A DNA stretch of 64,000 nt. Origin: Chondrosia reniformis (lineage: Eukaryota; Porifera; Demospongiae; Chondrillida; Chondrillidae). Positions within the stretch are counted from its first letter, which is position 1. Every line of letters starts with the position of its first letter. The translations under genes were made by a program, and so were the position numbers. This document shows positions 25,401 through 38,300 of this stretch, in pieces. The stretch is from contig OX359202.1 in assembly GCA_947172415.1 (NCBI GenBank), positions 498,501-562,500 on the forward strand, read 5' to 3'. The notes below the pieces were generated by a model. The model ran no database searches. It was not told where the DNA came from and saw nothing but the letters and a program-made list of their open reading frames with translations.

Positions 25401-28400
25401 AGAGACATCTATAGAACATGTCCAATGGGTTTTTTGAAATTTTGATGAAACTTAAAATTTGCCCTATCTCTTACTATACATTAATTTTGTATACCCGAAT
25501 TTAATGTACATTGATGGCTGTCACTGTGTCAAATGGAGAGATATGAAGCTAACTCTTTGTGTCAACATTCAGAGACATCTATAGAACATGTCCAATGGGT
25601 TTTTTGAAATTTTGATGAAACTTAAAATTTGCCCTATCTCTCACTATACATTAATTTTGTATACCAGAATTTAATGTACATTGATGGCTGTCACTGTGTC
25701 AAATGGAGAGATATGAAGCTAACTCTTTGTGTCAACATTCACAGACATCTATAAAACATGTCCAATGGGTTTTTGAAATTTTGATGAAACTTAAAATTTG
25801 CCCTATCTCTCACTATACATTAACTTTGTATACCAGAATTTAATGTACATTGATGGCTGTCACTCTATCAAATGGAAAGATATGAAGCTAACTCTTTGTG
25901 TCAACATTCACGGACATCTATAGAGCATGTCCAATGGGTTTTTGAAATTTTGATGAAACTTAAAATTTGCCCTATCTCTCACTATACATTAATTTTGTAT
26001 ACCAGAATTTAATGTACATTGATGACTGTCACTGTGTCAAATGGAGAGATATGAAGCTAAGTCTTTGTATCAGCATTCACAGACATCTATCGAGCATGTC
26101 CAATGGGTTTTTGAAATTTTGATGAAACTTTAAATTTGCCCTATCTTTCACTATACATTAATTTTGTATACCAGAATTTAATGTACATTGAGGGCTGTCA
26201 CTCTATCAGATGGAGAGATATGAAGCTAACTCTTTGTGTCAACATTCACGGACATCTATAGAGCATGTCCAACGGGTTTTTGAAATTTTGATGAAACTTA
26301 AAATTTGCCCTATCTCTCACTTTACATTAATTTTGTATACCAGAATTCAATGTACATTGATGACTGTCACTGTGTCAAATGGAGAGATATGAAGCTAACT
26401 CTTTGTGTCAGCATTCACAGACATATATAGAACATGTCCAATGGGTTTTTGAAATTTTGATGAAATTTAAAATTTGCCCTATCTCTAACTATACATTAAC
26501 TTTGTATACCAGAATTTAATGTACAATGAAGTCTGTCACTCTATCAGATGGAGTGATATGAAGCTAACTCTTTGTGTCAGCATTCACAGACATCTATAGA
26601 GCATGTCCAATGGGTTTTTGAAATTTTGATGAAACTTAAAATTTGCCCTATCTCTCACTATACATTAACTTTGTATACCAGAATTTAATGTACATTGCTG
26701 GCTGTCACTGTGTCAAATGGAGAGATATGAAGCTAACTCTTTGTGTCAACATTCACAGACATCTATAAAACATGTCCAATGGGTTTTTGAAATTTTGATG
26801 AAACTTAAAATTTGCCCTATCTCTCACTGTACATTAATTTTGTATACCAGAATTTAATGTACATTAAGGGCTGTCACTGTGTCAAATGGAGAGATATGAA
26901 GCTAACTCTTTGTGTCAGCATTCACAGACATATATAGAGCATGTCCAATGGGTTTTTGAAATTTTGATGAAACTCAAAATTTGCCCTATCTATCACTATA
27001 CATTAACTTTGTATGCCAGAATTTAATGTACATTGAGGGCTGTCACTCTACCAAATGGAGAGATATGAAGCTAAATCTTTGTGTCAGCATTCACAGACAT
27101 ATATAGAGCATGTCCAATGGGTTTTTGAAATTTTGATGAAACTTAAAATTTGCCCTATCTCTCACTATACATTAACTTTGTATACCAGAATTTAATGTAC
27201 ATTGATGGCTGTCACTGTGTCAAATGGAGAGATATGAAGCTAACTCTTTGTGTCAGCATTCACAGACATATATAGAGCATGTCCAATGGGTTTTTGAAAT
27301 TTTGATGAAACTCAAAATTTGCCCTATCTATCACTATACATTAACTTTGTATGCCAGAATTTAATGTACATTGAGGGCTGTCACTCTACCAAATGGAGAG
27401 ATATGAAGCTAAATCTTTGTGTCAGCATTCACAGACATATATAGAGCATGTGCAATGGGTTTTTGAAATTTTGATGAAACTTAAAATTTGCCCTATCTCT
27501 CACTATACATTAATTTTGAATACCAGAATTCAATGTACATTGATGACTGTCACTGTGTCAAATGGAGAGATATGAAGCTAACTCTTTGTGTCAACATTCA
27601 CAGACATCTATAGAGCATGTCCAATGGGTTTTTGAAATTTTGATGAAACTCAAAATTTGCCCTATCTCTCACTATACATTAACTTTGTATACCAGAATTT
27701 AATGTACATTGAGGGCTGTCACACTATCAAATGGGGAGATATGAAGCTTAATCTTTGTGTCAACATTCACAGACATCTATAGAACATGTCCAATGGGTTT
27801 TTGAAATTTTGATGAAACTTAAAATTTGCCCTATCTCTCACTATACATTAATTTTGTATACTAGAATTTAATGTACATTGATGGCTGTCACTTTGTCAAA
27901 TGGAGAGATATGAAGCTAACTCTTTGTGTCAACATTCACAGACATCTATAGAGCATGTCCAATGGGTTTTTGAAATTTTGATGAAACTCAAAATTTGCCC
28001 TATCTCTCACTATACATTAACTTTGTATACTAGAATTTAATGTACATTGATGGCTGTCACTTTGTCAAATGGAGAGATATGAAGCTAACTCTTTGTGTCA
28101 ACATTCACAGACATCTGTAGAGCATGTCCAATGGGTTTTTGAAATTTTGATGAAACTTAAAATTTGCCCTATCTCTTACTATACATTAACTTTGTATACT
28201 AGAATTTAATGTACATTGAGGGCTGTCACACTATCAAATGGGGAGATATGAAGCTTAATCTTTGTGTCAACATTCACAGACATCTATAGAACATGTCCAA
28301 TGGGTTTTTGAAATTTTGATGAAACTTAAAATTTGCCCTATCTCTCACTATACATTAACTTTGTATACCAGAATTTAATGTACATTGAGGGCTGTCACTC

Positions 28401-28439
28401 TACCAAATGGAGAGATATGAAGCTAAATCTTTGTGTCAG

Positions 28440-29511
28440 CACATTCGCAGATATCTAACCCGCTTAGTTGAAATATCGATCATAGACATTAATATCGTAC
28501 AGGCGATAAATATCGGACCTCTCACTATATCTATTTTTCTGTATCGTGAAAAGTCGCTCTCCTCTCTCCACCAAGACACATACAGGCTTTTTCCATTTGC
28601 CACAGTTTTGAGATGTATTGGAAATATTGCGTATGTGTGTAAAATTGCTTGGAACGATTCACTGGTCTGGAATTAAAGTGGAATAAATTGACGATTTCTC
28701 GAAAATAAATTGGGATCAGAAAAGTCGTTCTCCTCCGCCCATCAAGACACTTACAGGATTTTATTCGCTTTTCCCAGTTTTCAGGTGAACCACTAATACT
28801 GCCTATGTCTTTAAACTTGCTTGAAACAATTCACTGATCTGGTAATAACGAGAAATATATTAAAAAAGGTCCCAACCACAACCGTTTTCTTTGGACAAAA
28901 CTTCATATAAATAGAAGCGAAAAACCTTATATAGTAGGCCTACCTGGACACATCTCTATGGTGGTTGCGGTTCCCATAGAGGTTGGTAGCGCTTAGACTC
29001 TGAAGCTGTCTCCTAATCGGTTGGTGCCATAGAGACGTGCTCACCAATAATCCGGATTTCGGGGGGGTTCCACGTAATGTGGGATTGGCATCTGATATCT
29101 TAGGATTCATATGAGTCGGCCATATCGAGAAGAACTGGTTCTTCTCACGCAAGTGACACCCAAAGCTCAACTCGGCAGAGCGTTACCACCGATCCCGGCC
29201 TCTGAGCGTCGTGGATGGTAGCGTTCGGTATGGTCCAACGTTTTTTCTTTGGAGTTTCGTTGGCTGTCGATTGACGAAATTTCACTTTAACGAGATCCAT
29301 ATAAAATATATGGATAGATAGTACTTCAATAACAATCAAGTACTACACAGTGCATATCCATATGTATAAAAAAAATGGAAAGTATTCTAGATTTTCAGAT
29401 ATAGTATGGAATTTCTGTCTTTATTATAATATTTTACCTTCTAACGGTCGGCCATATATAGTATTACGCAATTTTCTTTAAAAAAGAGTACATTAACTGT
29501 AGTTCGGTAAC
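28440..29511. repeat. 1.07-kb non-satellite block, copy 2
   Basis: Same block as at 18361-19436, with only scattered substitutions and indels (for example loss of TAAAA after ATATCTAA). The palindrome is at 29127-29146. The flanking monomers on both sides are the same variants as around the other copies, so the block was duplicated with its satellite context. Confidence 0.93.
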
Positions 29512-32500
29512 TCTATCAAATGGAGAGATATGAAGCTAAATCTTTGTGTAAGCATTCACAGTCATCTATAGAGCATATCCAATGAGTTTTTGAAATTTTG
29601 ATGAAACTTAAAATTTGCCTTATCTCTCACTATACATTAACTTTGTATACCAGAATTTAATGTACATTGATGGCTGTCACTGTGTCAAATGGAGAGATAT
29701 GAAGCTAACTCTTTGTGTCAGCATTCACAGACATCTATAGAGCATGTCTAATGGGTTTTTGAAATTTTGATGAAACTTAAAATTTGCCCTATCTCTCACT
29801 ATACATTAACTTTGTATACCAGAATTTAATGTACATTGCTGGCTGTCACTGTGTCAAATGGAGAGATATGAAGCTAACTCTTTGTGTCAACATTCACAGA
29901 CATCTATAAAACATGTCCAATGGGTTTTTGAAATTTTGATGAAACTTAAAATTTGCCCTATCTCTCACTATACATTAACTTTGTATACCAGAATTTAATG
30001 TACATTGAAGGCTGTCACTCTATCAGATGGAGAGATATGAAGCTAACTCTTTGTGTCAGCATTCACAGACATCTATAGAGCATGTCCAATGGGTTTTTGA
30101 AATTTTGATGAAACTTAAAATTTGCCCTATCTCTCATTATACATTAACTTTGTATACCAGAATTTAATGTACATTGATGGCTGTCACTGTGTCAATTGGA
30201 GAGATATGAAACTAACTCTTTGTATCAACATTCACAGACATCTATAGAACATGTCCAATGGGTTTTTTGAAATTTTGATGAAACTTAAAATTTGCCCTAT
30301 CTCTCACTATACATTAATTTTGTATACTAGAATTTAATGTACATTAAGGGCTGTCACTCAATCAAATGGAGAGATATGAAGCTAACTCTCTGTGTCAACA
30401 TTCACAGACATCTATAGAGCATGTCCAATGGGTTTTTGAAATTTTGATGAAACTTAAAATTTGCCCTATCTCTCACTATACATTAATTTTGTATACCAGA
30501 ATTTAATGTACATTGATGACTGTCACTGTGTCAAATGGAGAGATATGAAGCTAACTCTTTGTGTCAACATTCACAGACATCTATAAAACATGTCCAATGG
30601 GTTTTTGAAATTTTGATGAAACTTAAAATTTGCCCTATCTCTTACTATACATTAACTTTGTATACCAGAATTTAATGTACATTGATGGCTGTCACTGTGT
30701 CAAATGGAGAGATATGAAGCTAACTCTTTGTATCAACATTCACAGACATCTATAGAACATGTCCAATGGGTTTTTTGAAATTTTGATGAAACTTAAAATT
30801 TGCCCTATCTCTCACTATACATTAATTTTGTATACCAGAATTCAATGTACATTGATGGCTGTCACTGTGTCAAATGGAGAGATATGAAGCTAACTCTTTG
30901 TGTCAACATTCACAAACATCTATAAAACATGTCCAATGGGTTTTTGAAATTTTGATGAAACTTAAAATTTGCCCTATCTCTCACTATACATTAACTTTGT
31001 ATACCAGAATTTAATGTACAATGAAGGCTGTCACTCTATCAGATGGAGAGATATGAAGCTAACTCTTTGTGTCAGCATTCACAGCCATCTATAGAGCATG
31101 TCCAATGGGTTTTTGAAATTTTGATGAAACTTAAAATTTGCCCTATCTCTCACTATACATTAATTTTGTATACCAGAATTCAATGTACATTGATGACTGT
31201 CACTGTGTCAAATGGAGAGATATGAAGCTAACTCTTTGTGTCAGCATTCACAGACATCTATAGAACATGTCCAATGGGTTTTTGAAATTTTGATGAAACT
31301 TAAAATTTGCCCTATCTCTCACTTTACATTAACTTTGTATACCAGAATTTAATGTACATTGATGGCTGTCACTGTGTCAAATGGAGAGATATGAAGCTAA
31401 CTCTTTGTGTCAACATTCACAAACATCTATAAAACATGTCCAATGGGTTTTTGAAATTTTGATGAAACTTAAAATTTGCCCTATCTCTCACTATACATTA
31501 ACTTTGTATACCAGAATTTAATGTACAATGAAGGCTGTCACTCTATCAGATGGAGAGATATGAAGCTAACTCTTTGTGTCAGCATTCACAGACATCTATA
31601 GAGCATGTCCAATGGGTTTTTGAAATTTTGATGAAACTTAAAATTTGCCCTATCTCTCACTATACATTAACTTTGTATACCAGAATTTAATGTACATTGA
31701 TGGCTGTCACTGTGTCAAATGGAGAGATATGAAGCTAACTCTTTGTGTCAACATTCACGGACATCTATAGAGCATGTCCAATGGGTTTTTGAAATTTTGA
31801 TGAAACTTAAAATTTGCCCTATCTCTCACTATACATTAATTTTGTATACCAGAATTTAATGTACATTGATGGCTGTCACTGTGTCAAATGGAGAGATATG
31901 AAGCTAACTCTTTGTATCAACATTCACAGACATCTATAGAACATGTCCAATGGGTTTTTTGAAATTTTGATGAAACTTAAAATTTGCCCTATCTCTCACT
32001 ATACATTAATTTTGTATACCAGAATTCAATGTACATTGATGACTGTCACTCTATCAAATGGAGAGATATGAAGCTAACTCTTTGTGTCAGCATTCACAGA
32101 CATCTATAGAACATGTCCAATGAGTTTTTTGAAATTTTGATGAAACTTAAAATTTGCCCTATCTCTCACTATACATTAATTTTGTATACCAGAATTTAAT
32201 GTACATTAAGGGCTGTCACTCTATCAAATGGAGAGATATGAAGCTAACTCTTTGTGTCAACATTCACGGACATCTATAGAGCATGTCCAATGGGTTTTTG
32301 AAATTTTGATGAAACTTAAAATTTGCCCTATCTCTCACTATACATTAATTTTGTATACCAGAATTCAATGTACATTGATGACTGTCACTGTGTCAAATGG
32401 AGAGATATGAAGCTAACTCTTTGTGTCAGCATTCACAGACATCTATCGAGCATGTCCAATGGGTTTTTGAAATTTTGATGAAATTTAAAATTTGCCCTAT

Positions 32501-33444
32501 CTCTCACTATACATTAACTTTGTATACTAGAATTTAATGTACATTAAGGGCCGTCACTCAATCAAATGGAGAGATATGAAGCTAACTCTCTGTGTCAACA
32601 TTCACAGACATCTATAGAGCATGTCCAATGGGTTTTTGAAATTTTGATGAAACTTAAAATTTGCCCTATCTCTCACTATACATTAATTTTGTATACCAGA
32701 ATTCAATGTACATTGATGACTGTCACTGTGTCAAATGGAGAGATATGAAGCTAACTCTTTGTGTCAACATTCACAGACATCTATAAAACATGTCCAATGG
32801 GTTTTTGAAATTTTGATGAAACTTAAAATTTGCCCTATCTCTCACTATACATTAACTTTGTATACCAGAATTTAATGTACATTGATGGCTGTCACTGTGT
32901 CAAATGGAGAGATATGAAGCTAACTCTTTGTATCAACATTCACAGACATCTATAGAACATGTCCAATGGGTTTTTTGAAATTTTGATGAAACTTAAAATT
33001 TGCCCTATCTCTCACTATACATTAACTTTGTATATCAGAATTTAATGTACATTGAGGGCTGTCACTCTATCAGATGGAGAGATATGAAGCTAACTCTTTG
33101 TGTCAGCATTCACAGACATCTATAGAGCATGTCCAATGGGTTTTTGAAATTTTGATGAAACTTAAAATTTGCCCTATCTCTCACTATATATTAATTTTGT
33201 ATACTAGAATTTAATGTACATTGATGGCTGTCACTGTGTCAAATGGAGAGATATGAAGCTAACTCTTTGTGTCAACATTCACAGACATCTATAGAACATG
33301 TCCAATGGGCTTTTGAAATTTTGATGAAACTTAAAATTTGCCCTATCTCTCACTATACATTAACTTTGTATACCAGAATTTAATGTACATTGAGGGCTGT
33401 CACTCTACCAAATGGAGAGATATGAAGCTAAATCTTTGTGTCAG

Positions 33445-34521
33445 CACATTCGCAGATATCTAATAAAACCCGCTTAGTTGAAATATCGATCATAGACATT
33501 AATATCGTACAGGCGATAAATATCGGACCTCTCACTATATCTATTTTTCTGTATCGTGAAAAGTCGCTCTCCTCTCTCCACCAAGACACATACAGGCTTT
33601 TTCCATTTGCCACATTTTTGAGATGTATTGGAAATATTGCGTATGTGTGTAAAATTGCTTGGAACGATTCACTGGTCTGGAATTAAAGTGGAATAAATTG
33701 ACGATTTCTCGAAAATAAATTGGGATCAGAAAAGTCCTTCTCCTCGGCCCATCAAGACACTTACAGGATTTTTTTCGCTTTTCCCAGTTTTCAGGTGAAC
33801 CGCTAATACTGCCTATGTCTTTAAACTTGCTTGAAACAATTCACTGATCTGTAAATAACGAGAAATATATTAAAAAAGGTCCCAACCACAACCGTTTTCT
33901 TTGGACAAAACTTCATATAAATAGAAGCGAAAAACCTTATATAGTAGGCCTACCTGGACACATCTCTATGGTGGTTGCGGTTCCCATAGAGGTTGGTAGC
34001 GCTTAGACTCTGAAGCTGTCTCCTAATCGGTTGGTGCCATAGAGACGTGCTCACCAATAATCCGGATTTCGGGGGGGTTCCACGTAATGTGGGATTGGCA
34101 TCTGATATCTTAGGATTCATATGAGTCGGCCATATCGAGAAGAACTGGTTCTTCTCACGCAAGTGACACCCAAAGCTCAACTCGGCAGAGCGTTACCACC
34201 GATCCCGGCCTCTGAGCGTCGTGGATGGTAGCGTTCGGTATGGTCCAACGTTTTTTCTTTGGAGTTTCGTTGGCTGTCGATTGACGAAATTTCACTTTAA
34301 CGAGATCCATATAAAATATATGGATAGATAGTACTTCAATAACAATCAAGTACTACACAGTGCATATCCATATGTATAAAAAAATGGAAAGTATTCTAGA
34401 TTTTCAGATATAGTATGGAATTTCTGTCTTTATTATAATATTTTACCTTCTAACGGTCGGCCATATATAGTATTACGCAATTTTCTTTAACAAAAGAGTA
34501 CATTAACTGTAGTTCGGTAAC
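33445..34521. repeat. 1.08-kb non-satellite block, copy 3
   Basis: Third copy; palindrome at 34137-34156. The spacing from copy 2 to copy 3 is 5.01 kb, almost exactly half the 10.08 kb from copy 1 to copy 2, which suggests a larger repeat unit with one block lost or one expansion. Confidence 0.93.
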
Positions 34522-34970
34522 TCTATCAAATGGAGAGATATGAAGCTAAATCTTTGTGTAAGCATTCACAGTCATCTATAGAGCATATCCAATGAGTTTT
34601 TGAAATTTTGATGAAACTTAAAATTTGCCCTATCTCTCACTATACATTAACTTTGTATACCAGAATTTAATGTACATTGAGGGCTGTCACTCTATCAAAT
34701 GGGGAGATATGAAGCTAATTCTTTGTGTCAGCATTCACAGACATCTATAGAGCATGTCTAATGGGTTTTTGAAATTTTGATGAAACTTAAAATTTGCCCT
34801 ATCTCTCACTATACATTAACTTTGTATACCAGAATTTAATGTACATTGATGGCTGTCACTGTGTCAAATGGAGAGATATGAAGCTAATTCTTTGTGTCAG
34901 CATTCACAGACATCTATCGAGTATGTCCAAAAGGTTTTTGAAATTTTGATGAAACTTAAAATTTGTCCTA

Positions 34971-35332
34971 CGTATGCGTATTACATGTTTCTCTTTTTAC
35001 AAATAAACTGAATTTATGAATTATAGGGAAATCACTGCTAAAGTATAAAGATCTCTAGCAGTTACTGGAGTTGCATGGTTAATTGATGTGCACATTAAGC
35101 CTTTCCATTAAAAATATGATTTATCCTATTCTATCTTAAGCATATTACTAAATTAAATTGTACATCGCAGTCTTTGGTGAATTTGAAATTTGTGATTCAT
35201 AAATCTGTCAAATCTCTCCGAAGCTTTTCTTAATCATACGCTAACCAACAGTTGAACATTAATAATGAAAGTGTGTTACAATAGTAGCTAAGGGTTGCAT
35301 ACATGAGTGATAGTCGATGTACAAGAAAATGT
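34971..35332. other. Spacer between satellite and NUP133
   Basis: AT-rich unique-looking sequence. It should contain the 3' UTR of the minus-strand NUP133 gene. No other feature was recognised. Confidence 0.5.
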
Positions 35333-38300
35333 TTATTGGTTTCTAGCAGTCCTCTCCTGTTTCTCGTAGACAGCTTGCAGGATGAACTGAAACTCTGGAA
35401 GTGAGCAGACTTGCGCAAGCCTGTGCTCGGAGTGCAGTCTTTCCAACAGCTTCTTCTTGCTCACCAAATACCTCCCTGTGAGATGTAGATAGTAGGATGT
35501 AGATAAGATGGCAGATTGTACAAATTACAGGACAGATGTACCTATTGCACTGCTACAGTTTTGAAGTTGCAGCTCTTCAGACAATTTGTTCATTAGTTTG
35601 TAAAAAAAGGTGTTGATCATGGCTGCGGATGGATCTACATGCTTATCTCTCAGAATTGAATCCCAGCTAATTCATTAAAGAATGAAATAAAGAGAAGAAG
35701 AGGGAGAGGGGAGAGGAGAGTGAAAGAGAGGGAGAGGAGAAAGGGAAGAGGGGAGAGGCGAGGGAGGAGGGAGAGGAGAAAAGGGAAGAGGGGAGAGGAG
35801 AGTGAACGAGAGGGAGGAGGGAGAGATGAAAGGCAACTACAGTACATTGTAATATTTCAACTTACTCATCTTTTAGGATTGCCTTAACCCAAATTTCTAA
35901 CTTTGTCTCTTCATTCACAGAATCATCCTACCAAGGCAAAGATACCTGGTAATCTTGTAATACAGATTGCTAAGAATAGTGTGAATGTTCCATACATACG
36001 TACCTCATGAATAGTATTAGCCAACTCCAGAGCACACATGAAGGAACTGATCAAGACTTCATCAGAACTGTCTGATGGTTCGGTTGTGTAGAGCTACCAC
36101 ATTCAACAAAACATAGTTATGACGCACCACACACCACAGACACACACACCACACACCACAGACACACACACCACACACCACAGACACACACACCACACAC
36201 CACAGACACACACACCACACACCACAGACACACACACCACACACCACAGACACACACACCACACACCACAGACACACACACCACACACCACAGACACACA
36301 CACCACACACCACAGACACACACACCACACACCACACACCACAGACACACCCACCACACACCTCCAAAATCTTCTCTGGTGAAAGAACTGACATTGTGTC
36401 TTCATACAAGTTTGCCTCTCTCAGCGTTGCTGGAGGGATCTTCTCTTGAAATGCAACAATCTTCAAGTCTCTGTCAACCTCACTTGGACTGTCTTCTCCT
36501 TCAGCAAGTCGACACAACTTGGCCAAGCTTAAAACTGTCTACATATTGGATGGTAGGATTTGGGTAGGAAATGGGTGGATAATTATAGGGGTTTACCCAT
36601 TTCCCACTTATATCCTGCCTATACTAGGACCAACTTACCTTCTTCTTGCTGAGTGATCTTGATCCATGTTCAGCTACCTTCTGCAGCTCCTCAGCCGCTA
36701 ACGGATACTGCTTGATGTTGGTTGCATGGATCCACACGAGAGATGGGTTGTCATGTCTCTGGAGGAATTCTGATAGGCTTGCTGGATGGGCCTCGTGGTT
36801 GGCAAGAAGAGATGAGTATTTTCCTGCAATTAGAACAATATCATTTTCAAATATCAGCATATACAGTGTGATTCAATAGAACACACCCTTTTCCATAAAA
36901 TATTTGTACAGCACATCAGTGAATCCCTATGACAAGGAAGAAAGGCAATTTGGAATGGAAATGGGATTTTTGAAAACAAACACCAGTAAAGGGCTTATAT
37001 ATACAAAGTCCACTTGTAAATATCCATATTTGGTACCTTTTAAATGGAAAATGGAAATGTAACACAATAAAAGTGTAAAACTGATACAGTTGAGAATACC
37101 TTATCAGCAAACTGGGTGTGGTAGTGTTCCAATTGGGCGTGTCTCTCCATTTGGTCACAAATTTCAATCATCGTTCTCATGTCCACAAATCTCTCTGCTA
37201 ACTCCAGTGCCACGCTATACTGATCACAACGGGCTATAGAAGACAAGGTTGCCATGGAGACTGAACATATAGTACTTCTCACCAAACACTCACTTAAAAG
37301 TTGTAAAAGTGAATATTTTTCCTGTGTATAATGATCAGAATATTGCTTTAAGATAGCAGAACCACAACCATTGCTCTCCAAGAAATTAAGGTGATGTTGC
37401 TGGTCTCTGAAGAGCAATTCAATAATATCACTGACTAGTTGCCAGAGACGCTAAAAGTAGATACCAAGAAATGTTTGAAAAAGGGAATAGGAGCAGTGCT
37501 TAGTTACAAACCTGTTGAGTGTCCCCCTCCCCCTCGATATCCTGACATATCTTGGTAATGATGCCTGTGACTGCAGTCAAAGTACCGTGGGGACCACTGG
37601 CGCCTAGCAACAGGTCACAATGAAGAACTTTATATATCACTTTAAAAATGCTTTAAAAGCAGACATTTTACATAAGTACAGCACAGAATATTATTAATTT
37701 CCAAGGCCTGATTCATAATTCATTAGCACAATAACAAATATTCTTTTCCATAATAGAATAAAGATCTCTTCCAACTGCATCAGCAACCCTTATAGGGTCA
37801 AAACATCCAATAAAAGATTAAAACCAACTGCATCTTTAGATGCTCAAAAGGTCAAAAGAAAATGTTTTCACGAGTAATCTTTCCATCTCTTTTACACCTA
37901 CACTAATTTTTGAGATGTTTCATCTTTAGCCTTTTGAGCATCTAGAGATGCAGTTTGTTTTCTGAAGAGTTGGCCATTGTATCTTCTTCAGTGACATCAT
38001 TAGACGCTCAAAAGACTAAAAGATGAACCATCTCAAAGATAAGTTTGGTGCAGTTAGAAGAAACTCCTATCATCCTAATATCAACTCTCACTTGTCCAAG
38101 GAGTAAAGTTTTCCAAAACCTTCAGTTTGGATTGACTGATGCCCACTCTTACGTAAGAGTCAGCATGACCTGTTCTATAGTTGTACACTGCAGACAGACA
38201 CTCCTTGGTTGCCATAGCAACATTGTCCAATATCAGCATCCCATTGGCCGCACCTAGCAGCTGGTTCTCCAACACTGACCTCATGGCCCAAAAGATATCT

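Larger units (their letters stand above)
17934..34970 (+). repeat. 169-bp satellite array, about 82 monomers in four blocks
   Basis: Head-to-tail monomers of 169 bp, with single-base T-run variants giving 170. Landmarks are GAGAGATATGAAGCTAA, a central poorly variable TTTTTGAAATTTTGATGAAA, and ACATTAACTTTGTATACCAG followed by TTTAATGTAC. Blocks: 17934-18360, 19437-28439, 29512-33444 and 34522-34970. Two main monomer types differ in TGTCACTGTGTCAAATGG versus TGTCACTCTATCA(G/A)ATGG and in GTCAGCATTC versus GTCAACATTC. Every monomer is AT-rich and the unit length equals one nucleosome repeat. Repeated 60-residue ORFs arise by chance and are not genes. The role could be centromeric, heterochromatic or simply expanded non-autonomous element; the sequence alone does not decide. 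Confidence 0.97.

Noticed and set aside
20460-32748. A family of repeated 60-residue ORFs starting MERYEANSLC
   Set aside because: They are generated by the satellite unit, run across monomer borders, are broken in most monomers and have no splice or start context. They are not genes.
18865-34349. Two minus-strand ORFs (76 and 64 residues) in each 1.07-kb block
   Set aside because: Conserved only because the blocks are recent copies. No domain pattern, and overlapping ORFs in a hairpin-rich segment argue for non-coding DNA.
17934-34970. CRISPR array
   Set aside because: Repeats are contiguous 169-bp satellite monomers with no spacers, in an animal-type genome with spliced genes.
36062-36526. 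Cys/Val-rich ORFs (VCVCGVW type)
   Set aside because: By-product of the CA/GT minisatellite beside a NUP133 donor. Only the non-repeat part is NUP133 coding.
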